Shown here: piece by piece, positions 17,245 through 26,417 of the stretch
Numbering within the stretch: the stretch's first letter is position 1
Layout of the letters: each line of letters begins with the position of its first letter
DNA from: Neomoorella sulfitireducens
GTDB lineage: Bacteria; Bacillota; DSM-521; Neomoorellales; Neomoorellaceae
Direction: 5' to 3'
Length of the DNA stretch: 64,000 nucleotides
Assembly (NCBI RefSeq): GCF_024733845.1
Contig: NZ_JANRHG010000011.1
Coordinates: forward strand, 30,627-94,626
Program-made: the position numbers and the translations under genes
Notes under the pieces: generated by a model
The model's database searches: none
Seen by the model: only the letters and a program-made list of their open reading frames with translations
What the model was told of the DNA's origin: nothing

Positions 17245-17407
17245 CCAGCACTCATATTTTAGCATGCTTGCGACCGCCAGGCAATACCCCGGCCTTTCTT
17301 TGAAGTTAAATTATAGCGTTCCCTGGCCAGGGAACCGGGGCGCCGGCGGCAGCCTGGAAACATACAAACGCGTTTGCACGTAGCCAGGACGCCAGAACCG
17401 ATGCCTC

Positions 17408-17437
17408 TTGACAAATAAAGAAAGCATGACTTATACT
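17408..17437 (+). promoter_or_regulatory. Promoter of the rubredoxin-like small gene
   Basis: TTGACA (17408-17413) and TATACT (17432-17437) are separated by 18 bases. An AT-rich imperfect palindrome (AATAATTATTATT) follows the -10 region and could be an operator of a metal or peroxide sensor, but the match is too weak to name one. Confidence 0.65.
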
Positions 17438-17475
17438 AATATCAATAATTATTATTAGAAAGGCAGATGGAAAGC

Positions 17476-17595
17476 ATGGCAATTTGGCAATGCACCCAGT
17501 GCGGCTATGAAAAGGACGCCCGTTGCAAACCTCGCAAATGCCCCGAATGTGGTGCCAAGGATTCCTTTATTAAAAAAGATACCGCTACTTCTTAA
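17476..17595 (+). CDS. RCKP-type rubredoxin-like small protein
   Basis: This 39-residue ORF starts with MAIWQCTQCGYEKDARCKP and has two CxxC pairs (CTQC and CPEC) about 16 residues apart, a rubredoxin-like metal knuckle. The RCKP stretch between them names a known small rubredoxin-like family in anaerobes. An in-frame ATG at 17467 would add three residues. It likely binds iron or zinc. It has its own strong promoter and a following terminator, so it is a monocistronic unit between the tRNAs and the acs cluster. Confidence 0.8.
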   Translation: MAIWQCTQCGYEKDARCKPRKCPECGAKDSFIKKDTATS

Positions 17596-17723
17596 GAACC
17601 TTACAGGAGCTTTATACTGAGTTCTTAAAGATTGACCGGCCAAATGGACCGGTACATTTAGCATTGCATAATAAATAATCGCGCGTGTAAACAATTATTA
17701 TTGCCTTTAATAAGCTTATAAAG

Positions 17724-17767
17724 AATCCCGCTATTATTCATTAAAGGGTAATAGCGGGATTATTATT
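17724..17767 (+). terminator. Terminator after rubredoxin-like gene
   Basis: AATCCCGCTATTA (17724-17736) and TAATAGCGGGATT (17749-17761) form a perfect 13 bp stem with a 12-base loop. The tail ATTATT is only modestly T-rich. Confidence 0.7.
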
Positions 17768-18023
17768 GTGAGCACATTCTTAATTAACAAAAATTATTCC
17801 ATTTTTAAGCCAAATGGTTTATAATATTGGCCAAACGGAAAAAACAAAAGGTTGAAAGGTAAAAAGGGTTGAATAATTTGTTGTCCGGAGGGGGAAATAA
17901 AAGCAAAATTTAACGATTGGCCTGAGAAAAAAATAGCAGGAAAAACGGACTTTGTGTAGAAGTTCACTAATATAACCGGAAAAATGAATATCCATTTTTT
18001 TGAATAATAAAGGGGGGCTTCAA
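17768..18023 (+). other. AT-rich leader region upstream of cooC/acs cluster
   Basis: No ORF or tRNA is visible here. The stretch is much more AT-rich than its surroundings and contains TTTATAATATT near 17817-17827, a possible -10 without a clear -35. AGGGGGG at 18011-18017 is the RBS of cooC. A promoter for the acs operon is expected here, but I cannot place it with confidence. Confidence 0.4.
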
Positions 18024-18779
18024 TTGAAGCTGGCTATTTCCGGTAAAGGTGGTGTCGGCAAAACTACTATAGCTGCCGGGTTAATTAATTATTTTGCCCG
18101 TCATGATTACCAGGTCTATGCCGTTGATGCCGATCCCGACACCAGCCTGGGCATGGTCCTGGGGCTCCCCGAGGAAAGGCTTGGAACTATTAAACCTATA
18201 GTAGAGATGCGGGAATTGATTGCCGAGCGCACCGGTGGCAGCGGCGCCTTCTTTTCAATAAACCCGGAAGTTGACAGCCTGCTCAAAGATTACACCATAA
18301 AGAGGGGTAATATCCTTTTTTTAAAAATGGGGGCCATCAAGCCAGGAGGTTCAACCTGTTACTGCCGGGAAAACACTATTTTAAATGCCATGGTTAATTC
18401 TCTTCTCCTTAAAAAAAAGGAAATGGTCATCCTGGATATGGGGGCCGGCATTGAGCATTTGACCCGGGGCACGGCCCGCGGGGTAGATATAATGTTGATT
18501 GTTACCGAGCCAACCCTGGTCAGTATCCGTACCGCCCAGGTTGTACAAAAACTGGCCGCCGAACTCGGTATTGAGCAAATAAAGTTTGTGGGCAACAAGC
18601 TGCGTCAACCCAGGGATAAAGATTTTATCCTCAGCCACCTGCCCCCTGAGGATGTTATTGCCCTGATACCCTTCCAGGTGGAAATCTTAGATCAAGCTGC
18701 CGGTTTTACCGGTGATGAATCTCCGGCCACTACAGGAATAGTTGAACTTGCAGCTAAATTGCATGGCCAGCCGAGCTAA
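18024..18779 (+). CDS. cooC: CooC-type nickel-insertion ATPase for CODH
   Basis: The 251-residue protein starts at TTG 18024, seven bases after AGGGGGG; an upstream in-frame TTG at 18000 has no such site. The N-terminus MKLAISGKGGVGKTTIA is the deviant Walker A of SIMIBI ATPases. VDADPDTSLG near residue 40 and the CYCREN motif near 112-117 (CxC in the CooC metal-binding loop) follow. It dimerises and uses ATP to load nickel into the C-cluster of CO dehydrogenase, whose gene acsA comes next. Confidence 0.9.
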   Translation: MKLAISGKGGVGKTTIAAGLINYFARHDYQVYAVDADPDTSLGMVLGLPEERLGTIKPIVEMRELIAERTGGSGAFFSINPEVDSLLKDYTIKRGNILFLKMGAIKPGGSTCYCRENTILNAMVNSLLLKKKEMVILDMGAGIEHLTRGTARGVDIMLIVTEPTLVSIRTAQVVQKLAAELGIEQIKFVGNKLRQPRDKDFILSHLPPEDVIALIPFQVEILDQAAGFTGDESPATTGIVELAAKLHGQPS

Positions 18780-18849
18780 CCAGAGGGCATATACAGGAGA
18801 ACCGGAGTTCTCCGTTATGTAAAAGAATAAAGCCAAGGAGGTAAAGAAT

Positions 18850-20874
18850 ATGCCCAGGTTCCGCGATCTCACTCACACTTCCAGGCCCTCAGGGGCCCCG
18901 CGGGTCATGGAACCCAAAAGCAGGGACCGTACGGTCGACCCGGCAGTCCTGGAAATGCTCGCCAAGAGCAGGGACGACAGGGTTATAACTGCCTTTGATC
19001 GCTTTGTCGCCCAGCAACCCCAGTGTAAAATCGGTTATGAAGGTATTTGCTGCCGTTTTTGCCTGGCCGGTCCCTGTCGCATCAAGGCCGCCGATGGACC
19101 CGGCAGCCGCGGTATTTGCGGCGCCTCTGCCTGGACTATCGTTGCCCGTAACGTTGGTCTAATGCTCCTTACAGGGACTGCGGCCCACAGCGAGCACGGC
19201 AATCATATAGCCCATGCTTTGGTGGAAATGGCACAAGGGAAGGCGCCGGATTATGGTGTTAAAGATGAAGCTAAACTAAAGGAAGTCTGTCGGCGCGTAG
19301 GCATCGAAGTAGAAGGCAAAAGCGTTTTGGAACTGGCCCAGGAAGTAGGGGAAAAAGCTCTGGAAGACTTCCGCCGCCTGAAGGGTGAGGGCGAGGCGGC
19401 GTGGTTGATGACCACTATTACCGAAGGCCGGCGGGAAAAATTCCGCACCCACAATGTTGTGCCCTATGGTATCCATGCCACCATTTCCGAACTGGTCAAC
19501 CAGGCTCACATGGGTATGGATAATGATCCCGTTAACCTTATTTTCAGCGCCGTCCGCGTAGCCCTGGCCGATTACACCGGTGAACATATTGCCACAGATT
19601 TTTCCGACATCCTTTTCGGTACCCCCCAGCCGGTGGTCAGTGAAGCCAACATGGGCGTCCTGGACCCGGACCAGGTTAACTTTGTCCTCCACGGTCATAA
19701 CCCCTTGCTCAGCGAAATCATCGTCCAGGCGGCCGGGGAGATGGAAGGAGAAGCCAGGGCCGCCGGGGCCAAAGGAATCAACCTGCTGGGCATCTGCTGT
19801 ACCGGCAATGAAGTTTTGATGCGCCAGGGTATACCTCTGGTAACCTCCTTTGCATCCCAGGAACTGGCCATATGCACCGGAGCCATTGACGCCATGTGCG
19901 TCGACGTCCAGTGCATTATGCCGTCCATCAGCGCTGTCGCCGAATGTTACCATACTCGGATCATTACTACTGCCGATAACGCCAAGATTCCGGGCGCCTA
20001 TCACCTCGATTACCAGACGGCTACGGCAATGGATAATGCCAGGACAGCCATCCGCATGGCTATTGAAGCCTTCAAAGAGCGTAAAGAAAGTAATCGCCCG
20101 GTCTTTATCCCGCAGGTTAAAAACAGGGTGGTTGCAGGCTGGAGCCTGGAGGCCCTGCAACAGCTTTTGGCTACCCAGGATTCTGAAAATCCTATCGGGG
20201 TGCTCAATAAAGCCATCCTTAACGGAGAGCTTGCCGGTGTGGCGTTGATCTGCGGTTGTAATAACCTGAAAGGGTTCCAGGATAATTCGCACCTGGTTGT
20301 TATGAAAGAGTTGCTGAAAAATAACGTCTTTGTCATCGCTACCGGCTGTTCTGCCCAAGGAGCCGCCAAAGCCGGTTTCATGGACCCGGCCAATGTAGCA
20401 ACCTACTGTGGCGATGGCCTTAAAGCTTTCCTTAACCGCCTCAGCCAGGGGGCCAATATTGATATCGGCCTGCCGCCAGTTTTCCACATGGGCTCCTGTG
20501 TGGACAACACCCGTGCTGCCGATCTCTTAATGGCCATGGCCGATGACTTGGGTGTTGATACCCCGAAAGTTCCCTTTGTTGCCTCGGCCCCGGAAGCCAT
20601 GAGCGGTAAAGCGGTAGCCATCGGTACCTGGTGGGTATCCCTTGGCGTACCCACCCACGTCGGTACCATGCCGCCCGTGGAAGGCAGCGACCTGATTTAT
20701 AGTATTCTCACCCAAATTGCTAGCGATGTCTACGGCGGTTACTTCATGTTCGAAATGGATCCCCTTGTGGCTGCCCGCAAGATCCTCGACGCCCTGGAGT
20801 ATCGCACCTGGAAGCTGGGCGTGCACAAAAATGTTGCCGAACGTTACGAAACCAAACTCTGCCAGGGTTATTAA
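18850..20874 (+). CDS. acsA: CO dehydrogenase beta subunit of the CODH/ACS complex
   Basis: The 674-residue length matches Moorella AcsA. The N-terminal cysteine cluster (CKIGYEGICCRFCLAGPCR, residues ~58-77) forms the bridging D and B 4Fe-4S clusters. Cysteines of the NiFe4S4 C-cluster are in GICCTGNE, CVDVQC, ICGCNN, GCSAQGAAKAG and MGSCVDNTRAAD. It reduces CO2 to CO, which passes through a tunnel to AcsB. The RBS AAGGAGG precedes the ATG. It follows its nickel chaperone cooC and lies 14 bases before acsB. Confidence 0.97.
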   Translation: MPRFRDLTHTSRPSGAPRVMEPKSRDRTVDPAVLEMLAKSRDDRVITAFDRFVAQQPQCKIGYEGICCRFCLAGPCRIKAADGPGSRGICGASAWTIVARNVGLMLLTGTAAHSEHGNHIAHALVEMAQGKAPDYGVKDEAKLKEVCRRVGIEVEGKSVLELAQEVGEKALEDFRRLKGEGEAAWLMTTITEGRREKFRTHNVVPYGIHATISELVNQAHMGMDNDPVNLIFSAVRVALADYTGEHIATDFSDILFGTPQPVVSEANMGVLDPDQVNFVLHGHNPLLSEIIVQAAGEMEGEARAAGAKGINLLGICCTGNEVLMRQGIPLVTSFASQELAICTGAIDAMCVDVQCIMPSISAVAECYHTRIITTADNAKIPGAYHLDYQTATAMDNARTAIRMAIEAFKERKESNRPVFIPQVKNRVVAGWSLEALQQLLATQDSENPIGVLNKAILNGELAGVALICGCNNLKGFQDNSHLVVMKELLKNNVFVIATGCSAQGAAKAGFMDPANVATYCGDGLKAFLNRLSQGANIDIGLPPVFHMGSCVDNTRAADLLMAMADDLGVDTPKVPFVASAPEAMSGKAVAIGTWWVSLGVPTHVGTMPPVEGSDLIYSILTQIASDVYGGYFMFEMDPLVAARKILDALEYRTWKLGVHKNVAERYETKLCQGY

Positions 20875-20888
20875 AGGAGGGCCAGGCC

Positions 20889-23078
20889 ATGACTGATTTT
20901 GATAAAATCTTTGAAGGAGCCATTTCAGAAGGCAAAGAACCTGTAGCCTTGTTCCGCGAAGTTTATCACGGAGCCATCACGGCCACCAGTTATGCGGAGA
21001 TCCTATTAAATCGCGCCATCCGTACCTATGGCCCCGACCATCCCGTCGGTTACCCTGACACTGCCTATTTTTTGCCTGTTATTCGTTGTTATAGCGGGGA
21101 AGAGGTAAAGAAACTCGGCGACCTACCGCCCATCCTCAACCGCAAGCGGGCCCAGATAAGCCCGGTGCTTAATTTTGAAAACGCCCGCCTGGCAGGAGAA
21201 GCCACCTGGTATGCGGCCGAAATTATCGAGGCCCTCCGTTACCTGAAATATAAGCCAGAAGAACCCCTCTTACCGGAGCCCTGGACGGGCTTTATCGGCG
21301 ACCCGGTCGTCCGCCGTTTTGGTATCAAAATGGTAGACTGGACCATCCCCGGGGAAGCCGTTATCATGGGCCGGGCCAGGGACTCCAAGGCCCTGGCGAA
21401 GATAGTCAAGGACCTCATGGGTATGGGCTTTATGCTCTTCATCTGCGATGAGGCGGTAGAACAACTACTGGAGGAAAACGTCAAACTGGGCATTGACTAC
21501 ATCGCCTACCCCCTGGGTAATTTCACCCAGGTCGTCCATGCCGCCAACTACGCCCTCCGGGCCGGGATGATGTTCGGAGGCGTAACACCGGGCTTGCGCG
21601 AGGAGCAGCGCGACTACCAGCGGCGCCGCATCCGTGCCTTTGTCCTTTACCTGGGCGAGCATGATATGGTCAAGACAGCCGCAGCCTTCGGTGCCATCTT
21701 TACCGGTTTCCCGGTAATTACCGACCAACCTTTGCCGGAAGACAAGCAAATCCCCGACTGGTTCTTCAGCGTCGAAGACTATGATAAAATAGTCCAGATC
21801 GCCATGGAGACGAGGGGTATCAAGCTGACCAAGATCAAGCTCGACCTGCCCATCAACTTCGGCCCGGCATTTGAAGGGGAGAGTATCCGTAAAAACGATA
21901 TGTATGTCGAAATGGGCGGCAACCGTAGTCCGGCCTTTGAACTGGTCCGTACCGTTTCTGAGGCGGAAATTACCGACGGGAAGATCGAGGTTATTGGACC
22001 GGACATTGACCAGGTACCGGAGGGTAGCGTTTTACCCCTGGGCATCCTGGTGGATATTTACGGCCGCAAAATGCAATCCGATTTTGAAGGGGTCCTGGAA
22101 CGGCGCATTCATGATTTCCTCAACTACGGTGAAGGCCTGTGGCACACCGGCCAGCGGAATATCAACTGGCTGCGTGTAAGTAAGGATGCCGTGGCCAAAG
22201 GGTTCCGTTTCAAACACTATGGGGAAATACTAGTAGCTAAGATGAAAGAAGAATTCCCGGCCATCGTCGACCGGGTCCAGGTAACCATTTTTACCGAAGA
22301 AGCAAAAGTAAAAGAGTACCTGTCCCTTGCCCTGGAGAAATACAAAGAGCGTGACGACCGCATGCGCGGCCTGACCGACGAGTCGGTGGATACTTTCTAT
22401 TCCTGCGTCCTGTGCCAGTCCTTTGCTCCTAACCATGTATGTATTGTCACCCCCGAGCGGGTAGGCCTGTGCGGTGCCGTCAGCTGGCTGGACGCCAAGG
22501 CATCTTATGAAATTAACCACGCCGGCCCTAACCAGCCGATACCAAAACAGGGAGAGATCGATCCCATTAAGGGTATCTGGAAGAACGTCAACGACTACCT
22601 CTATACTGCCTCCAATCGTAACCTGGAGCAGGTATGCCTGTATACCCTCATGGAGAACCCCATGACCTCCTGCGGTTGCTTTGAAGCCATTATGGCTATT
22701 GTCCCGGAATGTAACGGTATTATGATCACTACGCGTGACCACCCCGGTATGACACCTTCCGGGATGACCTTCTCCACCCTGGCCGGTATGATCGGCGGCG
22801 GCGTCCAGACTCCTGGCTTCATGGGCATCGGCCGCACCTATATTGTCAGTAAAAAATTCATTAAAGCCGACGGCGGCATCGCCCGCATTGTCTGGATGCC
22901 GAAGGCTTTAAAAGACTTCCTCCGGGAGGACCTGATCCAGCGCAGTATCGAAGAAGGCCTTGGCGAGGACTTTATCGATAAAATTGCCGATGAAACCATA
23001 GGCACCACCGTTGATGAAATCTTGCCCTACCTGGAAGAAGTGGGCCACCCGGCCCTAACCATGGATCCCATTATGTAA
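20889..23078 (+). CDS. acsB: Acetyl-CoA synthase alpha subunit of the CODH/ACS complex
   Basis: The 729-residue protein has the A-cluster ligands in the expected pattern: CVLCQSFAPNHVC plus VGLCG (the 506/509/518/528 set in Moorella numbering) and SCGCFEA, with the CGC chelate for the distal nickel (595-597). The N-terminal domain contacts AcsA and carries the CO tunnel. It joins CO, a methyl group from the corrinoid protein and CoA into acetyl-CoA. All key ligands are present. Confidence 0.97.
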   Translation: MTDFDKIFEGAISEGKEPVALFREVYHGAITATSYAEILLNRAIRTYGPDHPVGYPDTAYFLPVIRCYSGEEVKKLGDLPPILNRKRAQISPVLNFENARLAGEATWYAAEIIEALRYLKYKPEEPLLPEPWTGFIGDPVVRRFGIKMVDWTIPGEAVIMGRARDSKALAKIVKDLMGMGFMLFICDEAVEQLLEENVKLGIDYIAYPLGNFTQVVHAANYALRAGMMFGGVTPGLREEQRDYQRRRIRAFVLYLGEHDMVKTAAAFGAIFTGFPVITDQPLPEDKQIPDWFFSVEDYDKIVQIAMETRGIKLTKIKLDLPINFGPAFEGESIRKNDMYVEMGGNRSPAFELVRTVSEAEITDGKIEVIGPDIDQVPEGSVLPLGILVDIYGRKMQSDFEGVLERRIHDFLNYGEGLWHTGQRNINWLRVSKDAVAKGFRFKHYGEILVAKMKEEFPAIVDRVQVTIFTEEAKVKEYLSLALEKYKERDDRMRGLTDESVDTFYSCVLCQSFAPNHVCIVTPERVGLCGAVSWLDAKASYEINHAGPNQPIPKQGEIDPIKGIWKNVNDYLYTASNRNLEQVCLYTLMENPMTSCGCFEAIMAIVPECNGIMITTRDHPGMTPSGMTFSTLAGMIGGGVQTPGFMGIGRTYIVSKKFIKADGGIARIVWMPKALKDFLREDLIQRSIEEGLGEDFIDKIADETIGTTVDEILPYLEEVGHPALTMDPIM

Positions 23079-23100
23079 GCTCTACTCCTGCAGCTAGCAA

Positions 23101-23135
23101 GGCCGGGTATATGCCTCTCCCGCATACACCCGGCC
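23101..23135 (+). other. Strong intercistronic hairpin between acsB and acsC
   Basis: GGCCGGGT (23101-23108) pairs with ACCCGGCC (23128-23135), extended by ATATGC/GCATAC inside. No T-run follows, so it is not a standard terminator. It sits in the 94-base gap between acsB and acsC and could protect the 3' end of an acsAB transcript or mark a processing site. Confidence 0.6.
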
Positions 23136-23172
23136 CGGTATATTTGACCTTAAAGGAAAGGAGTTAAAAGTT

Positions 23173-24513
23173 ATGGCTTTAACGGGACTGGAAATTTATA
23201 AACAGCTGCCCAAAAAGAATTGTGGCGAATGTGGTACGCCCACCTGCCTGGCTTTTGCCATGAACCTGGCGGCCGGTAAAGCCAGCCTGGACTCTTGCCC
23301 CTACGTTTCCGATGCCGCCCGGGAGGCCCTTAATGCTGCCGCGGCCCCGCCCATTGCCAAGGTGGTCCTGGGTACAGGTACGGCAGCAGTGGAGATGGGG
23401 GATGAGACCGAACTCTTCCGCCACGACAAGCGCTTCTACCACGAAACAGCCATTGCCATCCAGGTAAGCGATAACCTCAGTAACGAAGAGTTAATGGCTA
23501 AAGTTGCTGCCATCAACGAACTGCAATTTGACCGGGTGGGACAGCATTATACCATCCAGGCCATTGCCATCCGCCACGACGCCGATGACCCCAATGCCTT
23601 CCAGGCAGCTGTAGCTGCGGTTGCTGCCGCTACCCGGCTAAACCTTATCCTCATGGCTGACGATGCCGCCGTGTTAAAAACTGCCGTGGCGGGAGTAGCC
23701 GACCGCAAGCCCCTGTTATATGCGGCCACTGCTGCCAATTACGAGGCCATGACTGCCCTGGCTAAAGAGTTTAATTGTCCCCTGGCGGTATATGGTAACG
23801 GCCTGGAAGAACTGGCCGGCCTGGTGGACAAAATTGTCGCCCTGGGCTGCAAGCAGCTGGTCCTTGACCCCGGGGCCCGGGAAACTTCCCGTGCCGTTGC
23901 CGACTTTACCCAGATCCGCCGCCTGGCCATTAAAAAACGCTTCCGTTCCTTCGGCTATCCCATTATTGCCCTGACGACGGCCGGCGATCCCCTGGCGGAA
24001 ATTCTCCAGGCAACGAACTATATCAGCAAGTACGCCAGCCTGGTAGTTTTGCGTACCGCCGCCAAAGAACACCTGTTACCCCTGCTGTCCTGGCGCCAGA
24101 ATCTCTATACCGACCCGCAGGTACCCATCCGGGTAGAAGAGAAACTCAATGAAATAGGAGCCGTTAATGAGAATTCACCGGTTTATGTGACCACCAACTT
24201 CTCCCTGACCTATTACTCGGTAGAAGGAGAAATTGAAAGCACCAAGATCCCCAGCTACCTGCTTTCCGTCGATACCGATGGCCTGTCCGTGCTAACGGCC
24301 TATGCCGATGGCAAGTTTGAGGCTGAAAAGATTGCCGGCGTCATGAAAAAAGTGGGTCTCGAAAATAAGGTCAAGCACCGCCGGATTATTATCCCCGGAG
24401 CAGTGGCCGTCCTGAAGGGCAAGCTGGAAGACCTGACAGGCTGGGAGGTACTGGTAGGACCCCGGGAAGCCAGCGGTATCGTGGCCTTTGCCCGGGCCAA
24501 CCTGGCGTCATGA
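23173..24513 (+). CDS. acsC: Corrinoid iron-sulfur protein large (gamma) subunit
   Basis: The 446-residue protein begins with a 4Fe-4S domain (CGECGTPTCLAFAMNLAAG...SCPY, residues ~18-43), followed by a TIM-barrel region and a C-terminal cobalamin-binding domain. It holds the cobamide that takes the methyl group from AcsE and passes it to AcsB. The Fe-S cluster supports reductive activation. ATGA overlap couples it to the activator gene that follows. Confidence 0.96.
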   Translation: MALTGLEIYKQLPKKNCGECGTPTCLAFAMNLAAGKASLDSCPYVSDAAREALNAAAAPPIAKVVLGTGTAAVEMGDETELFRHDKRFYHETAIAIQVSDNLSNEELMAKVAAINELQFDRVGQHYTIQAIAIRHDADDPNAFQAAVAAVAAATRLNLILMADDAAVLKTAVAGVADRKPLLYAATAANYEAMTALAKEFNCPLAVYGNGLEELAGLVDKIVALGCKQLVLDPGARETSRAVADFTQIRRLAIKKRFRSFGYPIIALTTAGDPLAEILQATNYISKYASLVVLRTAAKEHLLPLLSWRQNLYTDPQVPIRVEEKLNEIGAVNENSPVYVTTNFSLTYYSVEGEIESTKIPSYLLSVDTDGLSVLTAYADGKFEAEKIAGVMKKVGLENKVKHRRIIIPGAVAVLKGKLEDLTGWEVLVGPREASGIVAFARANLAS

Positions 24514-26417
24514 AGCACTTTACTGTCACCTTCATGCCTGATAATATCCAGGTCCAGGTAACGGCAGGTACCACCGTCCTGGAGGCGGCCCAAAAGGCCG
24601 GCCTGCCCCTGAAAAGTACCTGCGGTGGTGCCGGTACCTGCGGCCGCTGTATCATTAAAGTTCGCCGGGGAGAGGTTCAGGTTAAAGGAGGACACCTGCC
24701 GGCCAAATTGAAGGAAGAGGGTTATACCCTGGCCTGCCAGACCATCATCCAGGGCGATGTGGCCATCGAGATCCCGGCAGAATCCCTCCTCAGCAAACAC
24801 CAGGTGCTCCTCCAGGACAAGGGGCGCCTGCAGGACGGCCTGACTGATTTACTGGGTTCCTATCCCCTGGAAGCTGCCTGTGAAGTAGTAACCTTGCATC
24901 TCGCCGAGCCTACCCTGACGGAAAACACCAGTGATACCAGCCGCCTGCTGACGGCCCTGCGCAAGGAAAAAGGGGTGGAGGGGCAGGTGAGCTTAGCCCT
25001 TCTCCAGGATTTGCCGGAGAGCTTGCGCCAGGCCGGCTGGCAGGTTGATGTCACCCTTGCCAGGGCTGATAACCGCCTCTTACGGGTTACCCCTGCCGGG
25101 TCAGGCAGGAACTTTGGCCTGGCCATCGACCTGGGTACCACGACGGTAGTAGTCTCCCTCTTGGACCTGCGTAACGGCCGGAGGATTGGCCAGGGCGGTA
25201 GTTATAACCGCCAGGCGGCATATGGAGATGATGTCATTTCCCGCATCATCCATGCCACCAGTAACCATGGTGGCCTGGAGGAGCTGCGCCAGGCGGCCCT
25301 GGCCACCATTAATGAGATAAGTAATTCTTTACTGGCCAACCACGGGATTGACCCGGCGGAGGTGACGGCAGCAGTCATTGCCGGCAACACTACCATGAGC
25401 CACCTGCTGCTGGGCGTAAATCCCAAGTATATCCGCCTGCAACCCTATATCCCTGCTGCTACCGAGTGGCCGGCCCTCACTGCCGGGGAAATCGGGCTGG
25501 CCATTAATCCCCTGGCTACCGTCCAGGTCTTCCCCAGCGTAGCCAGCTATGTGGGCGGCGATATTGTCTCGGGTGCCCTCTTTACCCGCATTGCCAGTGG
25601 AGAAGAACTAACCCTCTTCATTGACATTGGCACCAACGGGGAAATGGTCCTGGGGAATAAGGACTGGCTCATATCCTGTGCCTGTTCGGCGGGGCCGGCC
25701 TTTGAAGGCAGCGGCATCACTTGCGGTATGCGGGCCATGGAGGGAGCAGTTGAAGGAGTAACCATCGACCCGGAAACCTGTGAAGTCGAGCTGGAAGTAA
25801 TAGGCGGCGGCCGCCCGGCCGGTCTATGTGGCAGCGGTTTAATTGACTGCCTGGCGAAGCTCAGGCGGGCCGGCATCATCGACCGGACCGGTAACTTCCA
25901 GGAAGTAGCCACACCCCGGCTAAGGCTTACTGATGAAGGATACGAGTTTGTCCTGGCCTGGGCGGCAGAAAGCAGCCACGGCAAGGATATCGTCATTACC
26001 GCCGCCGACATCAAAAATCTCATCCGCTCCAAGGGAGCCGTCTTTGCCGGCATCCAGAGCCTGTTAAAGACCGTCTCCCTGGAACTGGAAGCAGTCGACA
26101 GGATTATCATTGCCGGCGGTTTCGGCAATTACCTGCACGTTCCCAATGCCGTTGAAATCGGCCTCTTACCCGATTTACCGGCGGAAAAATACGTCTTTGC
26201 CGGCAATACTTCCCTCAAAGGTGCCGAACTGGCCCTCCTTTCCCGGCCGGCCTGGCAGGAAGCCCTGGAACTGGGCCACAAGATGACCTACCTGGAGCTT
26301 TCCGCCGGCAACCTCTTTATGGAGGAATTTGTCTCGGCCCTGTTCCTGCCCCACACCCAGCTGGAACTCTTCCCCTCCGTAACCGGTGGGACCAGCCCGC
26401 AAAGGAGGGAAGGCTAG
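24510..26417 (+). CDS. acsV: Reductive activator of the corrinoid iron-sulfur protein (RACo/RamA-like)
   Basis: The 635-residue protein has an N-terminal plant-type 2Fe-2S ferredoxin domain (STCGGAGTCGRC near residues 36-47 and ACQT near 72), a middle linker domain and a C-terminal ASKHA-fold ATPase-like domain (GLAIDLGTTTVV near 200, DIGTNGEM near 370, IIAGGFGNYL near 530). It uses ATP to drive one-electron reduction of inactive Co(II) CFeSP to Co(I). Its start overlaps the acsC stop by ATGA. Confidence 0.9.
   Translation: MKHFTVTFMPDNIQVQVTAGTTVLEAAQKAGLPLKSTCGGAGTCGRCIIKVRRGEVQVKGGHLPAKLKEEGYTLACQTIIQGDVAIEIPAESLLSKHQVLLQDKGRLQDGLTDLLGSYPLEAACEVVTLHLAEPTLTENTSDTSRLLTALRKEKGVEGQVSLALLQDLPESLRQAGWQVDVTLARADNRLLRVTPAGSGRNFGLAIDLGTTTVVVSLLDLRNGRRIGQGGSYNRQAAYGDDVISRIIHATSNHGGLEELRQAALATINEISNSLLANHGIDPAEVTAAVIAGNTTMSHLLLGVNPKYIRLQPYIPAATEWPALTAGEIGLAINPLATVQVFPSVASYVGGDIVSGALFTRIASGEELTLFIDIGTNGEMVLGNKDWLISCACSAGPAFEGSGITCGMRAMEGAVEGVTIDPETCEVELEVIGGGRPAGLCGSGLIDCLAKLRRAGIIDRTGNFQEVATPRLRLTDEGYEFVLAWAAESSHGKDIVITAADIKNLIRSKGAVFAGIQSLLKTVSLELEAVDRIIIAGGFGNYLHVPNAVEIGLLPDLPAEKYVFAGNTSLKGAELALLSRPAWQEALELGHKMTYLELSAGNLFMEEFVSALFLPHTQLELFPSVTGGTSPQRREG

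Noticed and set aside
19276..20487. 403-codon minus-strand ORF opposite acsA
   Set aside because: The plus strand encodes the well-supported CODH subunit; the antisense frame has no family features.
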